Source: Aquimarina sp040786285 (GTDB lineage Bacteria; Bacteroidota; Bacteroidia; Flavobacteriales; Flavobacteriaceae). Taken from it: a stretch of DNA of 64,000 bases. The notes beneath the pieces were generated by a model that was given only the letters and a program-made list of their open reading frames with translations, was not told the DNA's origin and made no database searches. The stretch is taken from contig NZ_JBFMKQ010000003.1 of NCBI RefSeq assembly GCF_040786285.1, positions 620,001-684,000 of the forward strand, written 5' to 3'. Positions 44,143 through 52,577 of the stretch are shown here, in pieces. Position numbers and translations under genes: made by a program. Each line of letters starts with the position of its first letter. The first letter of the stretch is position 1.

Positions 44143-44418
44143 ATGAAAAAAATAATACTAGTCCTACTAGCACTTCTCTACTGCTCTGCATATGGCCAAG
44201 AGCGAAAAAAGGAAAAGAAAGAAAGTGAAAAACAGGTCTACATATGTAACAGCATGAAAAGTGAACGTTATCACTATAAGAAAGATTGTAAGGCTATTCA
44301 AAGATGCCAGGATACCATTGTAAAAATTTCGCTCAAAAAAGCCAGAAATATCTACGGAAGAACCGTTTGCGGATTTGAAACATCTAGAGAAAGCTCTTAT
44401 AAATCAAAAAATGAATAA
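44143..44418 (+). CDS. Small exported cysteine-containing protein
   Basis: 91 residues with a signal peptide (MKKIILVLLALLYCSAYGQ). The mature part has VYICNSMKSERYHYKKDCKA then IQRCQDTIVKISLKKA and GRTVCGFE: a YHxxxxC...C...C pattern that I recall from small domains near Bacteroidota nucleases. It probably binds a metal or forms disulfides. It ends the small-gene operon that includes SNase. Confidence 0.65.
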   Translation: MKKIILVLLALLYCSAYGQERKKEKKESEKQVYICNSMKSERYHYKKDCKAIQRCQDTIVKISLKKARNIYGRTVCGFETSRESSYKSKNE

Positions 44419-44519
44419 CCCGAACCATAAAAACCATCTTGATAACTTTACGTCATAATTTTCTTTAGACATATAAACATTTTTAAGTTATTAATAATGT
44501 GCAATGATAATAGATGCTA

Positions 44520-44760
44520 GCTTCATTTTTCGGGACTGGGGATTTGTTGTTATCCGTATCTGAGGGCTGAGCGGAGCCGAAGCCCCGCTTTCACTTCGGC
44601 TACGCTCAGTGAGCGCTACCTTTTATTATTGTTTGGGCACTTGTACGAAGCCTGAGCGGAGTCGAAGCCCCGCTTTCACTTCGGCTACGCTCAGTGATCG
44701 CTACCCTTTATTATTGTTTGGACCTCCTTCGAAGCCTGAGCGAAGTCGAAGGCTGAATAT
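44520..44760. repeat. Family A repeats with flanking duplicated block
   Basis: The region holds two similar units (about 44561-44636 and 44650-44721): GGGCTGAGCGGAGCCGAAGC or a close variant, then TTTCACTTCGGCTACGCTCA and GTTTGG. Upstream, TTCATTTTTCGGGACTGGGG (about 44522) recurs at 45229. Non-coding. Confidence 0.75.
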
Positions 44761-44888
44761 CGTTGAAGCCAATGTGTTTCATTTTGACAATTAGCCAAAT
44801 CATGTAAAGCCTCGACATCCCCACGCATCAACGCCTCTTTCTTAGCTCTACTCCAGCCTTGTAGTTGTTTCTTAATATCCAAAATTCG
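44691..44888 (-). pseudogene. C-terminal remnant of a GIY-YIG-type nuclease
   Basis: The - strand frame reads KKQLQGWSRAKKEALMRGDV then EALHDLANCQNETHW, which is the usual C-terminal end of Bacteroidota GIY-YIG endonucleases. Only about 35 residues remain. There is no ATG and a stop occurs three codons upstream. The last residues (LQRYSAFDFAQASKEVQ) are translated from a family A repeat. The N-terminal catalytic part is missing, so this is a broken gene cut off by the duplicated block. Confidence 0.6.
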
Positions 44889-45204
44889 TCAGTTCGAGTG
44901 CTTCGACCCAAGGAGAAGTGTATCGAGAACCACTTTTTTTGGAAGTATTAAAACCTATTCTCGATACATCTCGATTACCATCGAGATACTCGAATTGACG
45001 GTTTTAATTTTTACTATTTAGTAAAACACCATCCTTGTAGTTGTTTCTTAATATCCAAAATTCGTCAGTTCGAGTGCTTCGACCCAAGGAGAAGTGTATC
45101 GAGAACCGCTCATTTGGAAGTATTAAAACCTATTCTCGATACATCTCGATTACCATCGAGACACTCGAATTGACGGTTTTAATTTTTACTATTTAGTAAA
45201 ATAC
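44857..45204. repeat. Tandem duplication of about 175 bp with family B palindromes
   Basis: The block starting CCTTGTAGTTGTTTCTTAAT occurs at 44857 and again at 45033, near-identical over about 172 bp. Each copy contains a family B element (44887-45000 and 45063-45175) from CGTCAGTTCGAGTG to ACTCGAATTGACG, with inner TGTATCGAGAA / TTCTCGATACA. Its first bases are the end of the GIY-YIG remnant, so the duplication post-dates or caused its truncation. Confidence 0.85.
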
Positions 45205-45228
45205 TAAACAAGGATAACACATGCCAGT

Positions 45229-45400
45229 TTCATTTTCCGGGACTGGGGATTATTTGATCATCTGTGGGCTGAGCGTAGTCGAAGCCCAGCTTTCACTTCG
45301 GCTACGTGTTTCCTGAGCCTGTCGAAGGACTCAGTGATCGCTACACCGTATCTTTGTTTGTTTATTCTTCCGAAGCCTGAGCGGAGTCGAAGGCTGAATA
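45229..45400. repeat. Second copy of the 44520 block with family A repeats
   Basis: TTTCATTTTCCGGGACTGGG starts the block, followed by GGGCTGAGCGTAGTCGAAGC, CACTTCGGCTACG, an insertion (TTTCCTGAGCCTGTCGAAGG) and CGAAGCCTGAGCGGAGTCGA. The layout matches 44520-44760. The region is non-coding. Confidence 0.7.
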
Positions 45401-45564
45401 TCCTCGAGGCCCCCAAAACTCCAGAAAAGAATTCTCCCAATTTTTCAGCAGAATACCACAAAATATAACAAGTATTCACTAAATTTATAAAGCACCATAT
45501 TTTACTACTAATTACCTCGGTAATTGCATATCCGATCTTTGCTGGCCATCAAAAATCAATACTT

Positions 45565-46425
45565 ATGAAAGCCACTAAGAATTCAAGAAAATCCCGTACG
45601 AAAAGAAGAACTTCAGAAAAACACCTTTTTTTTAATAAAGGTGAAGAAGGAGGTTTTTTTTCTCAATTTCAAGAATCAGAGTCTCCTTTTTTTAGCACTT
45701 ACGATGTTTCGATGGTTGATAACCCCCTTGTGGGATTAAAAAGAGGTGATGGTTTGGTTTTTGGAACATGGGGATTACGTCCCAGAGTACAGCTATTACA
45801 ACAACGACTAAACGAAAAAAGCGGGAGTTACCTGGCTATAGACGGCATGTTTGGTGCAAAGACAGGTAAAGCCCTTACTTACTTTAAAAGTATGCTTGGT
45901 GTTATCGATACAGGGTATTCAGATATATCTACTTTAGAAACACAATCACTTGAGGGCACTGGTGCTACCTACCCCGGCTTTGGAGGAGAGTTAGAAGTTG
46001 TAGATCCGTATACGGCTGATGCGCTTCAAAACAATGCCAAAAAGAAATGTGATCCTGATAAAAAAATGCCTTTTTTCTTGGGTAACGGTGGTGGTATACA
46101 ACATAATAGCAAGACAAAAAGTAAATTTTGTGTAGTAACGCACAGAAAGGCTATAGTGAAAGGGACTTTTGATAGAGGAGTAAATAATGATACAAAAGCT
46201 AGTCTATACCTTACTTGGGAAATTGATGGTAAACTAGAATCAGTAATGGCTGAACCCATAAAACTGAGTAAAAACGGTGTAACTAATATCAATGTCCCTT
46301 TTACGTTTAGTAACCTACCTAGAAAGCTAAACCTGGCAAGATTACACTTTATCTATACTCGTGATTCTGAAGGTAATCAACATAATAATTTACATGGCAA
46401 CGGAACCATTTTTAATAAGCCATAA
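45565..46425 (+). CDS. Peptidoglycan-binding-like protein with DUF4157-type N-terminal motif
   Basis: 286 residues. The first 21 residues are very basic, then residues 22-43 read FFNK-x3-G-x-FFS-x3-E-x-E-x-PFF, identical in 13 of 22 positions to residues 20-41 of the DUF4157 protein at 29351. A peptidoglycan_binding_1-like module follows (RPRVQLLQQRLNEKSGSYLA, IDGMFGAKTGKALTYFKSM, about 72-113). The C-terminal 140 residues are unassigned and beta-rich. No Sec signal is seen. The shared N-terminus suggests a common secretion or loading route, possibly a contractile injection system; this is inference. Confidence 0.7.
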   Translation: MKATKNSRKSRTKRRTSEKHLFFNKGEEGGFFSQFQESESPFFSTYDVSMVDNPLVGLKRGDGLVFGTWGLRPRVQLLQQRLNEKSGSYLAIDGMFGAKTGKALTYFKSMLGVIDTGYSDISTLETQSLEGTGATYPGFGGELEVVDPYTADALQNNAKKKCDPDKKMPFFLGNGGGIQHNSKTKSKFCVVTHRKAIVKGTFDRGVNNDTKASLYLTWEIDGKLESVMAEPIKLSKNGVTNINVPFTFSNLPRKLNLARLHFIYTRDSEGNQHNNLHGNGTIFNKP

Positions 46426-46533
46426 GATTAAATCCTTTGACCATCATAACCAGCATATATAAACTTTTTGTACCTTCCTAAATAGGTAATACCAAAACCT
46501 TAAAGTAGTTTAGCCAGACTTATATGATATACA

Positions 46534-47811
46534 ATGACTAAAGAGACTGAAAAAGAAATAAAACAGCATAGCCAAGAGCTTACAGAACATTTCTTTAGGA
46601 ATGAATACGGAAAAATAGTATCGGTAGTCACTCGATATCTTGGTACTACTAATGTAGAAACTGCAGAGGATATCGTACAGGAAACCTTACTAAAAGCTGT
46701 AGATCATTGGCAACGAAACGGAATCCCCGAAAACCCACAGGCATGGTTATATACCACTGCAAAAAATCATGCCTTAAATGTTTTAAAACGTAAGCAATAC
46801 AAAATAAAATATGAGTCTGAAGCAAAATTAAAACATACTCAAACGGCATTACAACAACTAGAATTTTCTAAAGAACAAATCAACGACGAGCAGCTTAAAA
46901 TGATGTTTGTATGTTGTCACCCTTCTATTTCCGAAAATTCTCAGATCACCTTGATCTTAAAAATTCTTTGTGGATTTAGTATTACCGAGATTGCTAATGC
47001 TTTTTTTACCACTACAGAAACGATAAACAAACGATTGGTTAGAGGGCGAAAACAACTAAGAGATGCCCAGATCTCTTTTGAGATCCCTAAAAACATCAAC
47101 GAAAACCTTGATATCGTTCTTAAAACCATTTACCTACTTTTTAATGAAGGCTATAGCCCTTCTCAACAAAACAAAGTGATACGCTATGACCTCTGTCTAG
47201 AGGCTATTCGGCTTACAGAGATTTTAATACACCACAAAAGCATCACACAAAAATCAGATGCCTATGCCCTACTGGCGCTCATGTACCTTAATGCTGCACG
47301 TTTTGATGCCCGTAGTGAGAATGGTATCCTGGTCGAAATGCATAAGCAAAACAGAGAGCATTGGAACGCTACCTTAATCAATAGAGGTATGCATTATCTT
47401 AATCAAACCACCAAAGAAGGCCATCTTTCTGTATATCTCATATTGGCTACTATTTCGGGGCATCACTGTATTGCCCCTAGTTTTGAAGACACAAACTGGA
47501 CAGCTATCCTTACCCTTTATGATCACTTACTAGCGCTGCAAGACACTCCATTAGTGCGATTAAACAGAAGTATTCCTCTAGCCAAGGTACAAGGTAGTAT
47601 GGCAGGTATACTCGAATTACAAGAATTAGAACGTACTTCAGATATTGGTAATCATTTTCTATTTCATGCTACCTTGGCAGAATTTTATATACAAGAAAAC
47701 AGTACTGCTAAGGCCAGAGCATGTTTGCAAAAGGCCATTTCGTTGTCTACCAATACAAGGGATATTGAACAATTAGAAAAAAAATTACACAAAATTGTCC
47801 CTATTGCATAA
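46534..47811 (+). CDS. ECF sigma factor with C-terminal DUF6596-type extension (ECF42-like)
   Basis: 425 residues, far longer than a normal ECF sigma factor. Region 2 is at residues 20-85 (FRNEYGKIVSVVTRYLG, AEDIVQETLLKAV, NPQAWLYTTAKNHALN) and region 4 follows (FSITEIANAFFTTTETINKRLVRGRK). The helical C-terminus (about 180-425) matches the DUF6596/TPR-like extension that controls this sigma group. The next gene is a YciI/DGPF protein, the known partner of ECF42 sigmas, which supports the assignment. Signal unknown. Confidence 0.88.
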   Translation: MTKETEKEIKQHSQELTEHFFRNEYGKIVSVVTRYLGTTNVETAEDIVQETLLKAVDHWQRNGIPENPQAWLYTTAKNHALNVLKRKQYKIKYESEAKLKHTQTALQQLEFSKEQINDEQLKMMFVCCHPSISENSQITLILKILCGFSITEIANAFFTTTETINKRLVRGRKQLRDAQISFEIPKNINENLDIVLKTIYLLFNEGYSPSQQNKVIRYDLCLEAIRLTEILIHHKSITQKSDAYALLALMYLNAARFDARSENGILVEMHKQNREHWNATLINRGMHYLNQTTKEGHLSVYLILATISGHHCIAPSFEDTNWTAILTLYDHLLALQDTPLVRLNRSIPLAKVQGSMAGILELQELERTSDIGNHFLFHATLAEFYIQENSTAKARACLQKAISLSTNTRDIEQLEKKLHKIVPIA

Positions 47812-47852
47812 ACTCGATTGTTGTAAGGGTATAAATCATTAAAAAATAAACG

Positions 47853-48209
47853 ATGAAAGAATTTATGTTATTTATTAGAAGCGAAGAAGAACCAAAGGCA
47901 GACCTTTCTCCCGAGCAGTTACAACAACACATCGAAAAAGTGGGTGGCTACATCAAAGGATTAATGGAAGAAGGGCGAATGAAATCGGCTCAACCGCTGG
48001 AGATGGAAGGTCGTATCTTATCCTACAAAAACGGAAAGATTATCGATGGTCCCTACAATGAAACCAAAGAAATCATCTCTGGTTACTATCATTTATTAGC
48101 GAAAGATCTGGACGAGGCTATTGAAATTACTAAAAGAGACCCAAGATTCGAAGAAGGAATTTGGCGTATCGAGGTTCGACCGATTAAAAGAGTTGAAGGC
48201 ATTAATTAA
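47853..48209 (+). CDS. YciI/DGPF family protein
   Basis: 118 residues with the YCII fold: EFMLFIRSEEEPKADLSPEQ, GGYIKGLMEEGRM and IIDGPYNETKEIISGYY, which contains the DGPY signature. It follows the ECF sigma gene by 41 bp and is likely its partner and target. It is a cytoplasmic, possibly enzymatic or regulatory, protein. Confidence 0.88.
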   Translation: MKEFMLFIRSEEEPKADLSPEQLQQHIEKVGGYIKGLMEEGRMKSAQPLEMEGRILSYKNGKIIDGPYNETKEIISGYYHLLAKDLDEAIEITKRDPRFEEGIWRIEVRPIKRVEGIN

Positions 48210-48244
48210 AACCATCTGGTAAACCTAAATCATACACTATAAAA

Positions 48245-48285
48245 ATCCCCGTAATCTTATCTGATTAACGGGGATAATTTTTATT
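48245..48285 (+). terminator. Intrinsic terminator after the sigma/YciI operon
   Basis: ATCCCCGTAATC pairs with GATTAACGGGGAT with one bulged base and is followed by AATTTTTATT. Confidence 0.8.
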
Positions 48286-48324
48286 ATAATAAGAGTTCTA
48301 TATAAGAATAAGACTAAGGAAAAC

Positions 48325-48465
48325 CGTCAAATCGAGTGATTTTTCGCAATGACCTCTCGACTTTGCTCGAGGGGCAATAGAAAAATTGTATCGAGATTCG
48401 GTTTTTCAACCAAAAAATCACTATTCTCGATACAATCCTCCTTTGTCGGATTACTCGAATTGACG
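48325..48465. repeat. Intergenic long palindrome, family B
   Basis: The element begins CGTCAAATCGAGTG and ends ACTCGAATTGACG, with an inner pair ATTGTATCGAGA / TTCTCGATACAAT. It is longer than other copies because of extra sequence (CTCGACTTTGCTCGAGG). It lies in the gap after the sigma/YciI operon. Confidence 0.7.
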
Positions 48466-48542
48466 TGATTTTTTATACCGAACTCACATTAAAGTTACAA
48501 AGGTCTAAAGATATAACAATGAGCACTTAGACTCTGGTTACA

Positions 48543-48701
48543 TCAAATGAAATATAAACACCTCCCGAATTCGCATACCTGCTCTGGGTTATTACAATCT
48601 GCATCTACAACACATTCTATACTCGATTTTCCTTTGATGTGTTGTTGTTCTGTCTTACTGAGTTCTGTAACTCCTTCTAGATTTAAAACTTTGTGTAACA
48701 T
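48543..48701 (-). CDS. Leader-type Cys-rich mini-gene (bacteriocin-like peptide candidate)
   Basis: A 52-residue peptide that is short enough to be missed by most cut-offs. It starts MLHKVLNLEGVTELSKTEQQ and continues HIKGKSS: this KxLNLxGVxxLSKxEQxxIKG leader is the type seen before the cleavage site of Bacteroidota class II-like and RiPP precursor peptides, with GK in place of GG. The core that follows has four cysteines in the order C-x5-C-x6-C-x4-C. The terminal residues are LYFI. An overlapping frame on the + strand (48547-48756) has no recognisable features. No transporter, immunity or modification gene is adjacent. Confidence 0.6.
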   Translation of the reverse strand: MLHKVLNLEGVTELSKTEQQHIKGKSSIECVVDADCNNPEQVCEFGRCLYFI

Positions 48702-48882
48702 CGTATATTTATATATTGATTACTATGAATACCTAACGATATTTAATGCCTTTTAGGTACTGGATTTCTATACTTTAACAATCTTTTAATCAAATTATGT
48801 TAATTTATAGGCATGACGTTAAAATCTACAATCAGTACTTATATTACCTCTTAAAAAATACTTAATATTTAGAAAAATATCA

Positions 48883-48914
48883 TTTGGTATACCTCTATTT
48901 TCGGGTAATGTTTG
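48883..48914 (+). promoter_or_regulatory. Possible promoter of the 7TM-DISM gene
   Basis: TTTG (48883-48886), 19 bp, then TA-ATG-TTTG (48906-48914). This is close to the Bacteroidota consensus but with three bases rather than two between TA and TTTG. The start codon is 80 bp downstream. Confidence 0.4.
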
Positions 48915-48993
48915 TATGTTTAACAATCGTTTTTATCGCAAAAGCTAATATACATAAATATCAACACTATTGATTATAAAGTACCCCTAGATA

Positions 48994-50655
48994 ATGCAAA
49001 AAAAAGTAATGAAAAGCACGATTAGGTCTATTGGCCTACTGCTTCTTTTTGTTTTTTGTACTTCTCAGTCAAACTATGCACAACACTATGTGCTTAATGA
49101 TGATATACCCGAAAAAGCATTTCTAGACGATACCGTACTATTCATTTTTCAGGATACTATAGGGCATTTATCGTTTACAGAGATTAGTGCCGATGGTTTT
49201 CAGCATCATTTTACTCCGAGAAAGAAAGACTATATCTATGATAGTGATGGGACTATATGGTTAAAATTTACCATCGAAAACAGATCTGATAAAAGAAAAG
49301 ATTTTGTACTCTTTACCAATGACTGGGATGTACAGTTTTTTTCTAAAAATGCTGCTACCGATTACTTTAAAGAACGCCAAGGTGTATTACCAAATACCTT
49401 TAATAACAAATTATATAGCGGGGAGAATGCAGACGGTAAAATCCAGGACTACCTCGTGCCCAATGCTACAAGAACGTATTATATAAAGATGCCCGGGGTA
49501 TTAGTCGATGTTGCCTTTAAAAGTTTTGATTTTGTATACATAAGTGATAGTGCGGTGGTTAAAGAAAAGGCATTATTCGATTTATGGAGTAGCAGTATTT
49601 ATGTTGGAGTACTGTTTTTAGTACTACTAGCCAACTTATACCTGATGATCACCGCTTTCAAGAAAAGCTATATTTTTTATGCATTCTATAGCATAAGTCA
49701 CGTATTGTTTTTTACAGGGTATTATCAGATCCCTACGCTATTATCCTTTCAATGGCCAATTTCGCATAGTATATTTCTTCCTATAACGGCTTCTCTGTAT
49801 CTGTTGTTTGTATATAATTACCTGAACATAGATAAATACAATAAGATCGTGAGCATCATTTTTAAAGGCTACATCGTGTTGGCGGTAATAGCAGTGGTTG
49901 TTCTTTTATATCTGGGGCTAACCGATATGGTGGCGTATTATAGTATATTACCCACGATCAATATTACCAACCTTGGCTTTCTGGTGATCAGTACGTTTTT
50001 AATTATAGTGATTCCGGGTAAATTTAAATATTTTATCCTGTTGGGGAGTGCGTTCATTGCCATCGGGGCTACGGTCACATGGATCACACAGTATAATGAT
50101 GCCATGACACAGACATTTTCGTATTCCGTTGCCGGAAATGCAATAGAAAAAATTGTATTCTTATTTGGTATTTTTTACCTGCACAACCAGGAGCGAATTG
50201 CAGCCAGAGCCAAATTGCTTTCTGCACAGAAACAGCTAGAATTAAGTACGCAACAGCTTAATAACTTCTCAAATTCGATACGAGAAAAGAATAAACTTAT
50301 TGAAGCTTTTGAGCAACAGATTATAGACTCTTCGAATTCGTTGCCACAAAAAGAGGAAAATCTACAACAATTAACCAAATCCATTATACTCACCGAAGAT
50401 GATTGGGTAGATTTTAAAAAACTCTATGAAGAAGTACATCCTAATTTCTTCTACAACTTAAAACAGAAACATCCCAAACTCACCAATGCAGAGATTCGAT
50501 TGATTGCATTGCTAAAATTACAATTATCGAATAAAGAAATTGCAGGGATGTTAGGGATTAATACCGATAGTGTAATTAAAACCAAATATCGTCTTAAAAA
50601 GAAGATTTCTGATATCGAAAATAATGACTTAGAAACTGTGATCGAAAGATTATAA
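48994..50655 (+). CDS. 7TM-DISM sensor with C-terminal LuxR-like helix-turn-helix
   Basis: 553 residues. A signal peptide is followed by a 7TMR-DISMED2-type extracellular domain (HFTPRKKDYIYDSDGTIWLK and FTIEN), seven membrane segments (about residues 195-395), a coiled coil (LSAQKQLELSTQQLNNF) and a C-terminal DNA-binding domain (LTNAEIRLIALLKLQLSNKE, then IAGMLGINTDSVIKTKYRLKK). This one-component membrane regulator type is common in Bacteroidota. It lies 170 bp upstream of an aerolysin-like lipoprotein gene on the same strand and could regulate it. Confidence 0.85.
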   Translation: MQKKVMKSTIRSIGLLLLFVFCTSQSNYAQHYVLNDDIPEKAFLDDTVLFIFQDTIGHLSFTEISADGFQHHFTPRKKDYIYDSDGTIWLKFTIENRSDKRKDFVLFTNDWDVQFFSKNAATDYFKERQGVLPNTFNNKLYSGENADGKIQDYLVPNATRTYYIKMPGVLVDVAFKSFDFVYISDSAVVKEKALFDLWSSSIYVGVLFLVLLANLYLMITAFKKSYIFYAFYSISHVLFFTGYYQIPTLLSFQWPISHSIFLPITASLYLLFVYNYLNIDKYNKIVSIIFKGYIVLAVIAVVVLLYLGLTDMVAYYSILPTINITNLGFLVISTFLIIVIPGKFKYFILLGSAFIAIGATVTWITQYNDAMTQTFSYSVAGNAIEKIVFLFGIFYLHNQERIAARAKLLSAQKQLELSTQQLNNFSNSIREKNKLIEAFEQQIIDSSNSLPQKEENLQQLTKSIILTEDDWVDFKKLYEEVHPNFFYNLKQKHPKLTNAEIRLIALLKLQLSNKEIAGMLGINTDSVIKTKYRLKKKISDIENNDLETVIERL

Positions 50656-50825
50656 ATGCAATCTACAAGCATTTTGTTATTTTCTTGTCCATCCTAGACC
50701 CCCTGTGTTTACTGTGTTTTTATAATTGTCCATGGTTTTGTCCACCCCTATTTCTGGGCTTAGGTTGCTTTGTTTAATAGTTTAGCTGCAACAAAAAACC
50801 AAGTACAACAATTAAAACATAAATC

Positions 50826-52478
50826 ATGAAAACCAAGTATTTTAAACACATGCTATATATCGTATTAGCTAGCACACTCGTAGTCACCTCATGTAGTAAA
50901 GATGATGATCCATTACCTATACCAACAGAAATAGAAATAAATGATGACCTCGATGTAGCCGACGGAATCGGAAAAGATGATTTGGCAACGAATAAAGGAG
51001 AAATTGGGATCATTATAAATGCTCGTAATGTGGCCAAAAAAGGGGTATTGCCTGTAACTGCCGAGGTAAAGATTGATGCCACAGAAGGTGACTATTCTAG
51101 AACACTCGATATCAATAAATTTACGAATATGGCAAGCATCTCTTTTCTGATCGATGAGTTGTCTGATGCCGCTATTGCAGAACTAAAAGAAGGGATATCT
51201 ATACTCGTAGACATTAAAGATGAAGCGGGCAAAATAATACTTACAGAAAGCTTTTCTAAAGTTTCTTTTAAAGAAAATGGAACACCAGTAAACATAACAG
51301 CGAATGCACTTACAGTAGAAGAGAAACCTTTGTCGTTTAACCCAGAAATTCCTTATTATTTTCAATTAATTTTGGATAACGAGCTATCCGACCTAACCAT
51401 AACTACTGCAATTGCTCCAAATATATCATTATACGCTCCGAGGTATAGACAAAATTCATTCAACTCGACCGAGAACATAAAATCTCAATACTATTTAGCT
51501 CCTGTACCCGGAAAAAATTCGACATTTTACATTCGAGAGGTTGGAACCAACTTTTATTGGTCTGCGGTACCTCTTAATAATTTGGTATATTTTCAATATG
51601 AAGAATTGACGGATATAAGCCTTGCAAACCAGGCACACGAATTTATTATCGAAACCAATGCATCTGGTAGTGTTTCTATCAAGCATGAAGGCTCTGGCCA
51701 TATCTATAGAGCAAAAGATACGGGAGCAATTCCCAATCACGTCGCTTTAATAGGCCTGGAAAATGAATACTATGATATCGCCGAATTCAGAATTATCCCG
51801 GCAACCATACAATGGGAGGTGAGCGATTTTGGCACAACAGAATTTATGAAACCTATTCTTCCGGCAGCAGAAACCTCTTTTGGGTTTAATAGTACTTTAG
51901 TAAATTGTAGTCAAGGTACATTAGAACAAGAAGTCGGCGGAGAAATAAGTGAAGAAACCAGTACTACGGTAGGATGGGAAGAATCTATCGAGTTGAGCTC
52001 AGAAAGCACATATGAAGTATCTACTTCTGTAGAGGCATCGGTATCGGCAAGTTACTTTGGCTTTGGGGCAGAAGTATCGGCATCGACTTCTTCTAGCCAT
52101 AGTGTCTCTAGAGGAATGACTGCATCAAATGCAGGTTTTGGAGATCGATCTACTTCAAAAACCCAAACTTTTTTTAGTAGTCGTACAATAGAGGTACTTC
52201 CTAAAACAGCAGTATTGGTGTATGATGCCTATCAAACCTATTCTAACGTGATGGTCTCATTTGTAAAACGTTTTAGAGTAAGAGGAAAAGACATAAGAAC
52301 AAATACCGATCTAACCGGTAATGAAATAGAATCTCAATTTAGTTTCAATAACTTTAATGGTGTTATTACCGAGGTCGGAAGTGATTTTGTAGAAGTGACC
52401 GTTCGAGGAACCATGAAACTGGATAACCTTATTGAAACACAAAGCCAAGTTAGTGAAGTAGAAAGTACCTGCAACTAA
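50826..52478 (+). CDS. Lipoprotein resembling aerolysin/ETX-MTX2-type pore-forming proteins
   Basis: 550 residues with a lipoprotein signal (STLVVTSCS). The C-terminal 200 residues are Ser/Thr-rich with alternating hydrophobic positions (TYEVSTSVEASVSASYFGFG, EVSASTSSSHSVSRGM), the look of the amphipathic insertion loop of aerolysin-like beta-pore formers. Long extended strands frame it (TTVGWEESIELSSE, YSNVMVSFVKRFRVRGKD). The middle may hold a ricin-type or other binding domain (KHEGSGHIYRAKDTG). The toxin reading is structural inference; it could be a surface adhesin. Confidence 0.55.
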   Translation: MKTKYFKHMLYIVLASTLVVTSCSKDDDPLPIPTEIEINDDLDVADGIGKDDLATNKGEIGIIINARNVAKKGVLPVTAEVKIDATEGDYSRTLDINKFTNMASISFLIDELSDAAIAELKEGISILVDIKDEAGKIILTESFSKVSFKENGTPVNITANALTVEEKPLSFNPEIPYYFQLILDNELSDLTITTAIAPNISLYAPRYRQNSFNSTENIKSQYYLAPVPGKNSTFYIREVGTNFYWSAVPLNNLVYFQYEELTDISLANQAHEFIIETNASGSVSIKHEGSGHIYRAKDTGAIPNHVALIGLENEYYDIAEFRIIPATIQWEVSDFGTTEFMKPILPAAETSFGFNSTLVNCSQGTLEQEVGGEISEETSTTVGWEESIELSSESTYEVSTSVEASVSASYFGFGAEVSASTSSSHSVSRGMTASNAGFGDRSTSKTQTFFSSRTIEVLPKTAVLVYDAYQTYSNVMVSFVKRFRVRGKDIRTNTDLTGNEIESQFSFNNFNGVITEVGSDFVEVTVRGTMKLDNLIETQSQVSEVESTCN

Positions 52479-52512
52479 GCTACCCCTGTATACGTAGTTC
52501 ATACTTGGTTGT

Positions 52513-52549
52513 TAAAGCGGTAGTAGTTCTATGAATTGTTGCCGCTTTA
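52513..52549 (+). terminator. Possible terminator after the aerolysin-like gene
   Basis: TAAAGCGG (52513-52520) pairs with CCGCTTTA (52542-52549) around a 21-base loop. A T-rich tail is weak. Confidence 0.45.
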
Positions 52550-52577
52550 CTTCAACAAAACTCTTTCACCCTTGTAA

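Noticed and set aside
44609..45479. Short frames across the repeat mosaic
   Set aside because: Apart from the GIY-YIG tail, they are translations of palindromic repeats (for example SFDRLRKHVAEV) and show no conserved protein features.
48547..48756. 69-residue + strand reading frame
   Set aside because: It lies opposite the leader-peptide gene and has no recognisable family, signal or operon context. The opposite-strand peptide explains the region better.
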